A stretch of DNA of 64,000 nt, taken from positions 62,001-126,000 of the forward strand of contig JACPYM010000033.1 of assembly GCA_016196035.1 (NCBI GenBank), read 5' to 3'. Below are positions 26,678-36,613 of this stretch, in pieces; within the stretch, counting starts at the first letter, position 1; each line of letters begins with the position of its first letter. The stretch comes from Acidobacteriota bacterium (GTDB taxonomy: Bacteria > Acidobacteriota > Blastocatellia > RBC074). The notes beneath the pieces are model-generated. The model did not search any database. It was not told the origin of the DNA and was given only the letters and a program-made list of their open reading frames with translations. Made by a program: the position numbers and the translations under genes.

Positions 26678-29600
26678 CTAGCGAATTTCAATCGTCACAC
26701 GGTTGGCGTTCTCGCCGTTGACGGAAAGTACCACATCCACGTTGCGCCGTCCGCCCCCGGCCAGGCTGGCCGGGAATTCGACGTTGATTTGATCGAGACC
26801 CGCGAAATCGCCTTGTGCTCCGGCAAAGAGCACGCGCGCCGCTTGTCCGCCAATGGTAGCCGTGACCGCTTCGGCCACGCCGTCATCGTCACTGGGATTG
26901 GCCGCCAGCGCCCGCCGGAAGCCGGTGCCAAACAACACCAACACATTCGGGCGGCCATTGGTCGTCACATCAAAGGGCGGCGTCTGAAAGCGTACACCAT
27001 CGGTCGCCAAAGCAAACGCTTCGCCACGCCCTGTTTGATCGCGGGTGAAGAGGGCGGGCACTGCGGGCACAATGCGCGCCGTGGCGACCGCATAAATTCC
27101 ATTTGGCGTGCTGACCACGATGCTTGCCAACCCTTGCGCCGTGTTGGGCGGCACGAGGAAATTGATCTGGCCGGACGAGACGAACAGCAAGCGCGCCGGT
27201 GCGCCGTTGACGGTCACAGTCGTGCCGTTCAAATCAAACGGCAACGGAACCTGCTCAGCCGCCGCCGCGCGCACAGCCAAATCCGTGCCGAACAACGACG
27301 CGATGGAATCCGGCGCGAGTACGTCAGGCCGGAAATCAGCGGCGTTGACCGCCGCCATCGGACGGGCCGTGACGACCCGCAGATTCACCAACCGCGCATC
27401 GCTCGCCAGTCCATCACTGACCGTGAAGCTGAGCAGGAAGTTGCGGCCCGCATCACTGGCTGCGGGCACCCAGCGGAACGTGCCCCGCGTGTTGTTGTTG
27501 GTCGTGACTGTGGTGCTAAAGCTGGCATTGGGCGGCAACCCCGCTGCTGCGATGGTCAGCGGCGCTTCGGAACCCAGATCGTTTGCCAGCACCTCAAAGC
27601 GCACTTCGGCGCCCGCGACGGCCACCACTGTTTCCGGCGCGACCAGCACGGGCGGCACCGGATCGAGCGGTAGCGGATTGAGCGGTACCACGCTGAAGCG
27701 TTCGACCAGCGCGCCCGTCAATGAACTGTTGCTGCCGATGGCGTAAGCAAAGCCATTGACGACCGCGTGGCCCAGGAACAGGCGCGGCGTGGGCATGTTG
27801 AAAGAGTTGTCCAGCACTGTCCAACGGTTGTTGCGCACGTCATAGACTTCAGGCGGCGATATTGTACTGGCGGTCGCCGGGTCTACGCCGCCGACCAGCA
27901 CCCACAACGGATTGCCGCTCAAATCCTGCGTGACGAAATTCGCCCCGGTGTAACGCGGCAATTTGGGCGACGCCAAGGCCGTCCAGCGCCGCGTGTCGAA
28001 ATCAAAAACCTCGGCGGTCAGGTTGGCCGGTGTCGCGCTGCCCAAGCCGCCCGCGACGTACAGCTTGCCTTCGATCAACGCCGCCTCGTGCCCCAGCCGC
28101 AGCGAAAGCATCGTCGGCAGCGCCGTCCAGGTGTTGGTCGCCGGGTTGTAAGTGGCATTGGACACGCCTGTGACGTGATAGACGCCGCGCGCGTCATCCG
28201 CCGTGGCGGCATAGTTGGTTTGCGCAAGGGTCACTGGGGCCGCCGCCGTCCAGACATTCGTCGCCACATCATAAACGTAATGCGCCGTCGTGCTGGCCGT
28301 CGCGCCCGCGCCGCCGGGCACATAGATTTTGCCGCGCAGAAATGCCGCTTCCGCCGCGCTAATTGGCGCGGGCAGCGGTGCGACATTCGCCCAGCCCGCC
28401 GCGACGTTGTTGGTATCCAAACGTTGCACGGTGTCTATGGTGGGAATCGTGCCGGAGATCAGCCGTCCGCCGATGGTGTAAAGGAAGCGGCCATCGCCGA
28501 CCACCGCCGTTTGCCCCAGCGGCGCGGGCAGGGCGCGACTGGTTTCCCAGCGCCGGTTCAGCGTGAAGCCGCCGTTTGAATAGGCTTCGGTCTCGACGCC
28601 TTCGTCATCGGTGGCGATGACGCGAATGCGGTATTCACCATTGGCCAACGTGTTGGGCACCGTCCAGTTGAAGTTGCGCGTGTTGCCCGACAGGTTAGCC
28701 GCGAGGTCGCTGACGAATTGCAGCGTCAGCGTGCCGGGCCGGAAGAGCGAAATACGATGGCTCGCCAGTGCGCGGTTATCCGCCGAATTCCAGCGAATGT
28801 TCAGCAGGCTGCCGACAAAGATGGCGTCGCCGCCGTCGGGTGAAACCACATCCACCGTGGGCGGCGTGGGATTGACGTAATTGAACGCGCTGGGCCGGTT
28901 GTGCGACAACGCGCTATTCGCCACCGTCACATCCGCGCGGCCCGCTTCGCCAAACGGCGTGACGGCGCGCAGTGTGGTCGCATTGACGAAAGTGACGCGC
29001 GCCGCCCGTCCATTAAATGCGACGGTGGTTTCGGGCGTGAAGCCTTTGCCCAACACAGTCACGGTCGTGCCGCCGCGAATCGAACCGAAGTCGGGCAGGA
29101 CGCCTTCGATTTCGGGCCGGACGGGCGTGGTGGCGGCGGTGTAATAAGTAAACCCGCTGGCTGCCGCCGCGCCGCCATTGCGATTGGTCACGCGCACCGT
29201 GACCGCGCCTGCCGCGTGGGGCGGCGCCACGGCGGTCAGCACGCCATTGCTGACGAGCACCACGCCCGTGGCGGACAGACCGTCGAACGTCACCTGCGTG
29301 TCTTCGGCTTCGGTAAAGTTCGCGCCGTAAATGGCCACGCGCGTGCCGCCCGCCGGCGGCCCAAAGGCCGGTTCGACGCGGGCAATCGCCGGGTCGAAGG
29401 CCAGGCCGGGCGGAATGATGGCCGCGCTGACCGAACGGCCCGTGATGCGCAGATCATCCACATACCAGCCGTCTGCGTTGACGCCGCCATCGCTGGTGAA
29501 ACGCAAGCGCACACGCGCGCGCGGCTGGTTATCCAAACCGCGCAAGCGCACCTGGGCCTGCCTGAAATCGGCCTGCGTGCCGGTGTTGGCCGCGATGCGC

Positions 29601-32365
29601 CGCCAGGTTTGGCCATCGTCGGTGGAAACTTCGATGATGCCGAAATCGAAGCCTTCTTCAATCGCGTAACTTTGGGCGAAGCTCAGCGTCACGTTGTTCA
29701 GGCCGGTAAAATCGAATTGCGGCGAGACCAGCGACATGTCCGCGCCGTTGGCGTAATTGCCCGCCGGACTGTCCGTCCACGAACGCGCGGGCGAGGCGGC
29801 GCGCGTGTTGATGATGGCCCACGTTCCGCCCGGCAGCCAGCCGGGATTGCCCGCTTCAACGGTGTCGTCAAAGATGACTTTCTCGCGCGCGATGGGAATG
29901 CTCAGACGCACTACGGCTGTGCCCGCGCCGGTGTTGGCGTCGTTGTAGGTGACGACGATTTCATCGCCCGCTTCGACCGCGCCCTGCACGATGCCATCGC
30001 CGGGCCGGGCGCGTCCGCTGGCGACTTTGAGTTGCGCGTCGAAACTGCCACGGATGTTGCGGTCGGCGGTGAAGACGATGGTTTCGCGGTCGCCGGTGAT
30101 GGTGGTCGTGACGACAGCGCTGATGGTGGCGGGCGCATTGCTGTCGCCCAGATTGATGCGCAGCGTTTCGCCGGAGAGGTAATTCGGTTTGTCGGTGCGC
30201 AAGGAACCGAGCGTCAGGCAATAGGGCGCGCTGGCCAACGCTTCATCAGGCGCGCCGTCGCTGGCGTCCGAAGTGAAAGCGTCAAAGCCCATGCCGCGTT
30301 TGGCGAAGGCTTGCCAGATCAAACATTGATTCGCGCCGCCATTGTTGACGCGGTCGGCCAGCAGGATGGCGTTGCGCGCATCCAGAAACGAGGGCGAGCG
30401 CGGCGTCAGCTTCAACCCATCCACCACGAGTTGAATGGATTGGCGCTGGCCTTCTTTGAAACCAAGTTGCCGAATCAGCGCGGCGCGCATTTCGAGCAGC
30501 GCGTTGCACCAGATTTCGCCGACGTTGTGGACTTCGGTACTCAGCCGAATGTCTTTGAAGGTCAGCGGAAAAACGCTGGGGTTAGTGCTGTACGCATAGC
30601 GGCGCACGCCCTTCGGATAGTTGTTGAGCACCCATTGGCCGGACGGATACGCGCCGTCCAGATCATCGCGTTCATCGCGCAGCAGCACCAGGCCGAAATA
30701 GTCCGACCAGCCTTCGCCCATCCCGCCGGCCTGCATCCCAGTCAGACCGGTGGAGTTGCTGACCAGCCGTTGGCTCAGGCCGTGCGACAATTCATGGTTG
30801 ATGATGCCTTGTTCCAGATCGCCATCGCGGTTCGGATTGGTGATGGTGAAGATGTACATCTGCACGCGCCCCGCTGTGCCGTCGGGCGGCGCGGAGAAAT
30901 TGGCGTTATTGGTGCCGCTGCCGTCCTGCGCATCGGCAAAGATGGCGTCGGCGGCGCGCCCGCCTCGGCCAAAGTTGTCTGTCTGGTAATTGCCGGCGGC
31001 TTCGGTGAAACCGTATTGATAGAGAATGTCGTGGTAGCGGTTGACCCAGTAAAACAGATTGACCTGCACCGCTTTCTGATAGTCGGCGTCGGTCGGCTGT
31101 TTGGTGAAATCGAGTGGGAAGTTGAAATTGCCATCCGCCGCTTCCAGCCGTGGTAAATCGGCTTGGTTGTTGGCGTCGCGATCAAGATGCGCGTCAACGT
31201 TGTTGGTGATGAGGTTATTCGCCGGTTTGCCCGCCCACCAATCGTAGTGCGGATCACTGGCCGGAAAAATCTCCGTGCCGTTGAAGGGCGTCGCGTGGAA
31301 GGGCACGTCTTCGCGCGGCGTGGCGGGCGGCGTCGAAGTCGTGTAAGGCAGACTGTAAAACGGCGAATCTTTGGTGAACACCGGGCCGTGCGGTTTCAAC
31401 GGGTTCTCGTCATAACTGGTGAAATTGTAGCGGAACAGCAGCGTGCCTTTTTCGGCGTCAATCAAGGTCAAATAAACATCCGGCGTCTCCGGCATCCAGA
31501 GCGTGAATTGCCACGCCAGCCGCACCTGTTCGTGCGTGAGCGGGAAGTAGACCAACTGCGCTTCGACATCACGGGCGAAACCCAGCGCGCGGTCAAAGGT
31601 TTGTTTTTGCGCCGCGCCCTGGGGTTGGACTTTTAAGGACACGGTGTCGCTGAGTTCCACTTCGGCCTCGGCGGCGGCCAGGCGCAAGGCTTCGACGGCG
31701 CTCAGATGCGGCTTGCGCGCATTGGCCAGGGTTTCGATATGCGGCAAGGCTTCGCCGCTCAGGGCGACGATTTCGCCGGTTCGCGCGATGTGCAGGGCAA
31801 GTTCGCCCTGAAAGACTTCGATGCCGTCGAGTTGCTGTTGCAGCGTCAGGTGCGTCAGCCCGTTGTGTGCATCCTGATAACGGCGCGCGACCTGTAAGGC
31901 GGCGACATCGTCGCTATCCAGCCGCAGCAAATCGGCGTTGTCATTCAAAAAGCGGCGCGCAATCGTTTCAGCATCCGCATTGCTCGGGCCGCTGAGCGTG
32001 TCTTGAAAGCTCCAGAGGCGGCTGGGCGCCTGGGTGAGCGAACTCCATCTCATTTGCACCGTGGGACGGGCGCGGCGCAGCGCATAAGGCAACTCGCTGC
32101 GGCGTAGTTTGGTTTGTGCGTTGGCCCCAGTTGGCGAAGAAGACGCGGCGAAGGGCACGACGATTTCGGCATCGGCGGGGTCTTTGAGCGTGCGTTGCAA
32201 ACCGGCGCGAATGTCGAAATCGGCTTTGGTTTGCGGCGCGCGGCTGGCGGCGCGCGCGACGGCTTGCAGCCGGTTTAACCAATGGGCGGGCGTCAAAACT
32301 ACGGAGACGAGAAACAAGCTGGCGGCCACGCCCCAGCCTGATAACCAAAGGTGTTTGCGTGTCAT
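26678..32365 (-). CDS. Secreted M36 (fungalysin-type) metallopeptidase with IPT, Kelch and TIGR03437-like modules
   Basis: 1,895 residues from ATG 32365 (AAGGAG 9-14 nt before). Signal ~1-40. FTP-type propeptide ~120-310. M36 catalytic domain ~330-720 with HELSH (524-528) and the third zinc ligand in GEGWSDYF (E551). Then a CBM-like beta domain (~880-1040, VSFAQSYAIEEG.., RLRFTSDGGVNADGWYVDDL). Two IPT/TIG domains (~1060-1240), a spaced Ig-like stretch (~1250-1340), and Kelch-type repeats (~1345-1620: LYTIGG, IYVPGG, LYVAGG, WVLVGG). A cadherin-like domain follows, and finally the Solibacter-type C-terminal module (~1670-1895: SIASLFGTDLA, FVSSGQINFLVPP, ALFGTGFR-like, AGAQGDFAGLDQINVEFP). 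It digests extracellular protein; the C-terminal module may serve secretion or anchoring. Confidence 0.9.
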   Translation of the reverse strand: MTRKHLWLSGWGVAASLFLVSVVLTPAHWLNRLQAVARAASRAPQTKADFDIRAGLQRTLKDPADAEIVVPFAASSSPTGANAQTKLRRSELPYALRRARPTVQMRWSSLTQAPSRLWSFQDTLSGPSNADAETIARRFLNDNADLLRLDSDDVAALQVARRYQDAHNGLTHLTLQQQLDGIEVFQGELALHIARTGEIVALSGEALPHIETLANARKPHLSAVEALRLAAAEAEVELSDTVSLKVQPQGAAQKQTFDRALGFARDVEAQLVYFPLTHEQVRLAWQFTLWMPETPDVYLTLIDAEKGTLLFRYNFTSYDENPLKPHGPVFTKDSPFYSLPYTTSTPPATPREDVPFHATPFNGTEIFPASDPHYDWWAGKPANNLITNNVDAHLDRDANNQADLPRLEAADGNFNFPLDFTKQPTDADYQKAVQVNLFYWVNRYHDILYQYGFTEAAGNYQTDNFGRGGRAADAIFADAQDGSGTNNANFSAPPDGTAGRVQMYIFTITNPNRDGDLEQGIINHELSHGLSQRLVSNSTGLTGMQAGGMGEGWSDYFGLVLLRDERDDLDGAYPSGQWVLNNYPKGVRRYAYSTNPSVFPLTFKDIRLSTEVHNVGEIWCNALLEMRAALIRQLGFKEGQRQSIQLVVDGLKLTPRSPSFLDARNAILLADRVNNGGANQCLIWQAFAKRGMGFDAFTSDASDGAPDEALASAPYCLTLGSLRTDKPNYLSGETLRINLGDSNAPATISAVVTTTITGDRETIVFTADRNIRGSFDAQLKVASGRARPGDGIVQGAVEAGDEIVVTYNDANTGAGTAVVRLSIPIAREKVIFDDTVEAGNPGWLPGGTWAIINTRAASPARSWTDSPAGNYANGADMSLVSPQFDFTGLNNVTLSFAQSYAIEEGFDFGIIEVSTDDGQTWRRIAANTGTQADFRQAQVRLRGLDNQPRARVRLRFTSDGGVNADGWYVDDLRITGRSVSAAIIPPGLAFDPAIARVEPAFGPPAGGTRVAIYGANFTEAEDTQVTFDGLSATGVVLVSNGVLTAVAPPHAAGAVTVRVTNRNGGAAAASGFTYYTAATTPVRPEIEGVLPDFGSIRGGTTVTVLGKGFTPETTVAFNGRAARVTFVNATTLRAVTPFGEAGRADVTVANSALSHNRPSAFNYVNPTPPTVDVVSPDGGDAIFVGSLLNIRWNSADNRALASHRISLFRPGTLTLQFVSDLAANLSGNTRNFNWTVPNTLANGEYRIRVIATDDEGVETEAYSNGGFTLNRRWETSRALPAPLGQTAVVGDGRFLYTIGGRLISGTIPTIDTVQRLDTNNVAAGWANVAPLPAPISAAEAAFLRGKIYVPGGAGATASTTAHYVYDVATNVWTAAAPVTLAQTNYAATADDARGVYHVTGVSNATYNPATNTWTALPTMLSLRLGHEAALIEGKLYVAGGLGSATPANLTAEVFDFDTRRWTALASPKLPRYTGANFVTQDLSGNPLWVLVGGVDPATASTISPPEVYDVRNNRWTVLDNSFNMPTPRLFLGHAVVNGFAYAIGSNSSLTGALVERFSVVPLNPLPLDPVPPVLVAPETVVAVAGAEVRFEVLANDLGSEAPLTIAAAGLPPNASFSTTVTTNNNTRGTFRWVPAASDAGRNFLLSFTVSDGLASDARLVNLRVVTARPMAAVNAADFRPDVLAPDSIASLFGTDLAVRAAAAEQVPLPFDLNGTTVTVNGAPARLLFVSSGQINFLVPPNTAQGLASIVVSTPNGIYAVATARIVPAVPALFTRDQTGRGEAFALATDGVRFQTPPFDVTTNGRPNVLVLFGTGFRRALAANPSDDDGVAEAVTATIGGQAARVLFAGAQGDFAGLDQINVEFPASLAGGGRRNVDVVLSVNGENANRVTIEIR

Positions 32366-32691
32366 CGGTGGTGCTCCTTCAGTAGGCGGATGCCTCCCCG
32401 GACGTGCGAAGCAGGCAGGATTTGCCACAAACGAACGGGGCGGCGCATTTGATCTTCCTACGAGCGCGCAGTGGCGCCCGCGCTAACGGCTCTGTTTGAG
32501 AATGACAACTGAAAACGGCAAAAGCTGAACCGGCTGTATTACTATCTGTTTTTTTTGGTTATTACTCGATGCCCTAAAAAAGCGCGCGCATTGTAGCGCA
32601 AGCCCGGCAAAACCGGTATAGCTGAACGCGGTTAATTGGCAGCCGGTGCAGAGAAAATCCACCTGCCTTCAACACACGAAAATTGTAGCGA

Positions 32692-32845
32692 GCAATGGTA
32701 TTGAATTAAGCCCTACAAACTGCCGTTCAGAGTTCACGCTTCAGCGTGTTGACAAAGTTTAGACACGCTGAAGCGTGAACTCTGAACTTTAATTCAATGC
32801 CATTGCCAGTTGGAGTGCGGCGACGAGACCCCGCACTCCAACTGG
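32692..32845. repeat. Two adjacent inverted repeats upstream of the M36 gene
   Basis: Element 1: ends GCAATGGTATTGAATTAA (32692-32709) and a near-complement (32789-32806), inside which CAGAGTTCACGCTTCAGCGT.. (32728-32749) pairs with 32763-32784. Element 2: CCAGTTGGAGTGCGG (32806-32820) pairs with 32831-32845. The remaining gap (32366-33247, ~880 bp between divergent genes) shows a T-rich stretch near 32540-32570 but no gene I can support. Confidence 0.75.
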
Positions 32846-33247
32846 CATCGGAAGCTGATGCGCGGCGGCCATTCCCTGTAACGATTTCCTTGCATTCCCA
32901 CTTTCGGATGTGACGTGTAATTTTATTGTTGGTGCAAGGAATGGGGCGGCTTTGGCGGCTTAACGCCAAACGCCGCAGGTCGCGGCCTGAAACGAGCAGG
33001 CCCAGAAACGAAGCGCGTCCAACCGGCTTTTTCTCACCCGCGTAAACATATATTCGCCCTGCCCGAACCGCCGCAGGTTGTCCCCTAAGCCATTGTTTCA
33101 ACCGGTGAGAATTGGCCTGACGTTCACTTGACCTACCTTGCTTGTGCCTACTTCCCAGCGCCGCTGCCGCGCCAGCTTACTCTGCTGTTGGCCTCCTTGG
33201 TTGACACACTTGACGCGGGCTGGCGCGAGTCATAAGGAGCTTTAGCA

Positions 33248-35365
33248 ATGCGATCATCCATCATTTTGCTCGAACAGCATTTTAACTATCCCTGGAATTC
33301 GACCCGCCGCCGCGCGCATATTGTCATCAGCATCCTGGCGACACTGCTGGCGCTCGCGATGTGGGCAGTTGCTCCCTTTCAAGCCTCGCTGGCAGCGCCG
33401 GTCAGCCCAAATCCGGAAGTCGCCGCGACCCTGGCCGCCTTGCAGGAAAATGCCGCCGTGTTTGCACTGGTGCCAAGCGGCAACGATCTCTATGTCGGCG
33501 GTTCGTTCACGACGATTGGCGGCCTGAACGCACGGGGCGTGGCGCGCTATAACCTGCAATCGGGCGTCTGGACGGCGCTCGGCGCTGACAATGTCGCGGC
33601 GGGCAATGGCGTCAACGGGTTGATCTCGACCATCCTGGTGGTCGGCAACGATGTTTATGTGGGCGGCAGCTTTACCAAGGCTTACAACAATTCATCCTCC
33701 GCGTTTATCAGCGCCAATTGCATCGCCAAATGGAACACGGTGAGCAAGACCTGGTCGGCCCTGGGGGCGGACGCCGGCCCTGGCGGCAACGGTTTTGATG
33801 GTGACGTAGTGGCGCTGGTCGCGCTCAACGGGTCGGTGTATCTGGGCGGCACCTTTCATAACGCGCATAACGCCAATGGCAATGACGTGGCGGTCAATGG
33901 CATCGCGCGTTGGAACAACGGCTGGTTTGCGCTGGGCAAAGGCACCAGCACCGCCAGCAATGCCGGGGTGGTGAATGACCTGGCCGTGATCGGCAATGAT
34001 TTGTATGTCGGCGGTTCATTCAGCGGCGTGACCAACACCGACAACAGCAAATTGACGGTGGATTGCATCGCGCGCTGGAACACGCTAAGCAGCGCCTGGG
34101 CCGTGCTGGGCGCGGGCAATGGCAGCGGCAACAACGGCGTCAGCGGCGATGTCTTCACACTGACGACCAACGGCACGGAGTTGTATGTCGGCGGCGGTTT
34201 CTCTTCGGTCAACAACAGCACGGCCAACAAAGTCCCGGCCAATCACCTGGCGCGCTGGAACGGCACAAGCTGGGGCGTGGTGGGCAGCGCCGCGACCGCC
34301 AACAGCAACGGCGTGAATGGCAATGTGACGGAGCTTTCTATCAGCAACGGCGTGCTGTATGTCGGCGGCAGTTTTGACAGCACCATCAACAACGGTACGA
34401 CCAGCAGCGCCAATTGCATTGCGCGCTGGACGGGTTCGGCCTGGGAACGTTTCGGCACGGGCACGGGCACGACCGGCAATGGTGTGGATCAGGACGTGTG
34501 GGTCATCGCGCCCATCGGCAACATGATTTATGTCGGTGGGGAATTCACTTCGGCCTATAACAGCAGCGGCAATACGGTGAACGTGACCAAGCTGGCGCGT
34601 TGGAATGGCAGTAGTTGGTCAGGCTTGAGCGCGGCGGCGGTCAAAGCCCTGGCGACCGTCTCTGCCGCCAGTTTCAGCGCGGGCGAATTGACCGCCGAAG
34701 GCATCGTCGCGGCCTACGGCACAGGGTTGGCCACCACGACGCTGGCGGCGACGACTACGCCGCTGCCGACGACGTTGGCAGGCACCAGCGTCGCCGTGCG
34801 CGATAGCGCCGGAGTGACACGTTCGGCTCCGCTCTTTTTCGTCTCGGGCGGACAGATCAACTTCATGATTCCGACGGGCACGGCGGCGGGCGTCGCCAAT
34901 ATCACGGTCACGTCGGGCGACGCTTCGTTGTCGGGCGGCGATGTGACGGTTGCCAACGTCGCGCCAGGCCTGTTCACGATGAATACCAACGGCCAGGGCG
35001 TGGTGGCGGCGGTCGCCTTGCGCACCAAGTCGAACGGCGTGCAAACGTATGAGACGGTCGCTGATTTCAATACCAGCACGCAGCGTTGGGTGACCAAACC
35101 GATTGATCTAGGCCCAGCCACCGATGTGGTTTATCTGATCGCCTATGGTTCCGGCTTCCGCAATCGGTCGGCGCTGGCCAACGTCAGCACGACCATCGGC
35201 GGCACGGCGATGCTCACTGATTTCGCGGGCAAGCAAGGCGGATTGGTGGGCGTAGACCAACTCAACGTCAAACTCGACCGCAGCTTGATCGGGCGCGGCG
35301 AACTGGATTTGGTCTTGCGCGTAGACAACAAACCGGCCAACACGGTGAAGGTCAACATCAAATAA
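33248..35365 (+). CDS. Secreted seven-repeat beta-propeller protein with TIGR03437-like C-terminus
   Basis: 705 residues, ATG preceded by AAGGAGCTTTAGCA. After a 20-residue cytoplasmic head comes a signal or anchor segment (IVISILATLLALAMWAVAPF). Residues ~75-460 contain seven copies of a unit (LYVGGSFT ... IARWNxxxxxWxxLG), fitting a seven-bladed propeller; Asn/Thr/Ser-rich loops (e.g. NNSTANK) vary between blades. Residues ~465-705 are the Solibacter-type module: [65 protein letters not shown]. It is probably exported and surface-displayed. The same module ends the proteins at 26678 and is internal in that at 59507. Confidence 0.87.
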   Translation: MRSSIILLEQHFNYPWNSTRRRAHIVISILATLLALAMWAVAPFQASLAAPVSPNPEVAATLAALQENAAVFALVPSGNDLYVGGSFTTIGGLNARGVARYNLQSGVWTALGADNVAAGNGVNGLISTILVVGNDVYVGGSFTKAYNNSSSAFISANCIAKWNTVSKTWSALGADAGPGGNGFDGDVVALVALNGSVYLGGTFHNAHNANGNDVAVNGIARWNNGWFALGKGTSTASNAGVVNDLAVIGNDLYVGGSFSGVTNTDNSKLTVDCIARWNTLSSAWAVLGAGNGSGNNGVSGDVFTLTTNGTELYVGGGFSSVNNSTANKVPANHLARWNGTSWGVVGSAATANSNGVNGNVTELSISNGVLYVGGSFDSTINNGTTSSANCIARWTGSAWERFGTGTGTTGNGVDQDVWVIAPIGNMIYVGGEFTSAYNSSGNTVNVTKLARWNGSSWSGLSAAAVKALATVSAASFSAGELTAEGIVAAYGTGLATTTLAATTTPLPTTLAGTSVAVRDSAGVTRSAPLFFVSGGQINFMIPTGTAAGVANITVTSGDASLSGGDVTVANVAPGLFTMNTNGQGVVAAVALRTKSNGVQTYETVADFNTSTQRWVTKPIDLGPATDVVYLIAYGSGFRNRSALANVSTTIGGTAMLTDFAGKQGGLVGVDQLNVKLDRSLIGRGELDLVLRVDNKPANTVKVNIK

Positions 35366-35420
35366 GCGCGGTTAAAATTGAAGGTATGAAAGCCAGCCGG
35401 GCATCGCTTGGCTGGCTTTT

Positions 35421-35704
35421 ATTGTGCTGGGACGGCACCGCGCGCGTCAGCAAGCGGCGCAGCAAGCATTGTGCTGGGACAGTACCGCGCGCGTCAGCAA
35501 GCGGCGCAGCAAGCATTGTGCTGGGACGGTACCGCGCGCGTCAGCAAGCGGCGCAGCAAGCATTGTGCTGGGACGGTACCGCGCGCGTCAGCAAGCGGCG
35601 CAGCAAGCATCACCCAGCGGCACAAATGCATCGTCTCCGCTGGCTGACGCGCGCGGTACCGTCCCAGGCCAGCTTTTTACGCCAAAGTGCAAACCGCTCG
35701 AATA
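35421..35704. repeat. Four 47-bp tandem copies of the CGCGCGTCAGCAAG unit plus inverted end
   Basis: Four head-to-tail 47-bp units fill 35421-35608, differing only at one or two bases (GGACGGCACCG, GGACAGTACCG, GGACGGTACCG twice). An inverted copy (GCTGACGCGCGCGGTACCGTCCC) lies at about 35644-35666, then a single MITE end (GCAAACCGCTC) near 35689-35699. Elsewhere in the window this unit occurs once per element. The gap 35366-35738 holds nothing else. Confidence 0.9.
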
Positions 35705-35738
35705 GCCGGACGTGTGCGCTTGTTTTATACTGCGCGCG

Positions 35739-35999
35739 ATGAAACCGCTATCCACTGACACCCCGCCTGAAATCGAAAAGCTGCTTATCGAGGGCTATCG
35801 CCAAATGCCTGAGTGGCGCAAGCTGCATTGCATTGCTGAACTCAATGCCGGTTTGCGAATGATGCAAATGGCGGAAATTCGCCGCCGCCATCCGCAGGCG
35901 GATGAACGCGAACTCAAGTTGCGGTTGGCGGCGCGTTGGATCGAGCCGGAGTTGATGCGCCGGGCCTTCGGTTGGGACCCTGAGCGTGAGGGCTATTGA
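35739..35999 (+). CDS. Small helical protein preceding a nucleotidyltransferase
   Basis: 86 residues from ATG 35739. Sequence features: EKLLIEGYRQMPEWRKLHCIAELN, then MAEIRRRHPQADERELKLRLAARWI and the end LMRRAFGWDPEREGY. Small proteins of this kind, with PxADERE and WDPExEGY, regularly precede AbiEii-like nucleotidyltransferase genes in bacteria; the function is not known. Its TGA overlaps the ATG of the next gene by one base, so the pair is translated together. TATACT lies close upstream (35726-35731), so a very short leader is possible. Confidence 0.75.
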   Translation: MKPLSTDTPPEIEKLLIEGYRQMPEWRKLHCIAELNAGLRMMQMAEIRRRHPQADERELKLRLAARWIEPELMRRAFGWDPEREGY

Positions 36000-36607
36000 T
36001 GTTGCCGGACGTGTTACAACTCATTTGCCGCGTGACACAGGTCTTTGAGGCGTTGGGGATCGCCTATTACATCGGCGGGTCGGTGGCGAGCGGGCAATAT
36101 GGGCTGCCGCGTTCGACGCGCGATGTGGATTTCATTGCCGACCTGCGCGAGAAACAAGTGGCGGCCTTTGTGGTGGCGCTGGAAAATGATTTTTATGTGG
36201 ACAGCAATGCCGTGCTGCGTGCGGTGCGCGGGCTGGGCAATTTCGACCTCATTCATTTTGAAACGGTTTACAAGGTGGACATCTTTGTCGCGGGCCGCGA
36301 TGAATGGGCGCAAGCGAAGCTGTCGCGCCGGCAGGCGAAGCGCTTGGCCGCCGAACCGGATGCGCCGCTGGCTTTTGTTTCGAGCGCCGAAGACACAGTG
36401 TTGCAAAAGCTGCGTTGGTTTCAAAAAGGCGGCGGCGTTTCAGAACGCCAGTGGGATGACGTACTGGGCGTGTTGAAAGTGCAAGCCGGGGCGTTGGATT
36501 ACCCCTACCTGCAACGCTGGGCGGCGGAACTGGGCATAGCGGAGTTGTTACAGAACGCAATGGTGGATGCCGGGTTGACGCCTGACACTGCTGCGGAAAC
36601 ACACTGA
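35999..36607 (+). CDS. Nucleotidyltransferase-fold protein (AbiEii/MNT-like)
   Basis: 202 residues. The nucleotidyltransferase signature is clear: GGSVASGQYGLPRSTRDVDFIADL, with GGS at 26-28 and the acidic pair D42/D44, then a third candidate carboxylate in VDIF. The rest is helical (SAEDTVLQKLRWFQKGGG ... QWDDVLGVL), as in AbiEii-like and DUF6036-type proteins. In AbiE and MNT-HEPN systems such enzymes act as toxin or as antitoxin. Coupled to an 86-residue partner without HEPN motif, it could be a different two-part module, chromosomal or defensive. It follows the 47-bp repeat array. Confidence 0.8.
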   Translation: MLPDVLQLICRVTQVFEALGIAYYIGGSVASGQYGLPRSTRDVDFIADLREKQVAAFVVALENDFYVDSNAVLRAVRGLGNFDLIHFETVYKVDIFVAGRDEWAQAKLSRRQAKRLAAEPDAPLAFVSSAEDTVLQKLRWFQKGGGVSERQWDDVLGVLKVQAGALDYPYLQRWAAELGIAELLQNAMVDAGLTPDTAAETH

Positions 36608-36613
36608 AACACG

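Noticed and set aside
28901-31156. Open frame of 751 codons on the plus strand
   Set aside because: It lies entirely antisense to the M36 peptidase gene, is full of Arg/Gly/Ala/His strings and has no family motif; a GC-bias shadow.
32727-33101. Small gene of 124 codons on the minus strand
   Set aside because: It runs through two inverted repeats, has no ribosome site and no recognisable domain.
35421-35608. Possible CRISPR array
   Set aside because: The 47-bp units follow each other directly with no unique spacers and belong to a MITE core found elsewhere; no cas gene is near.
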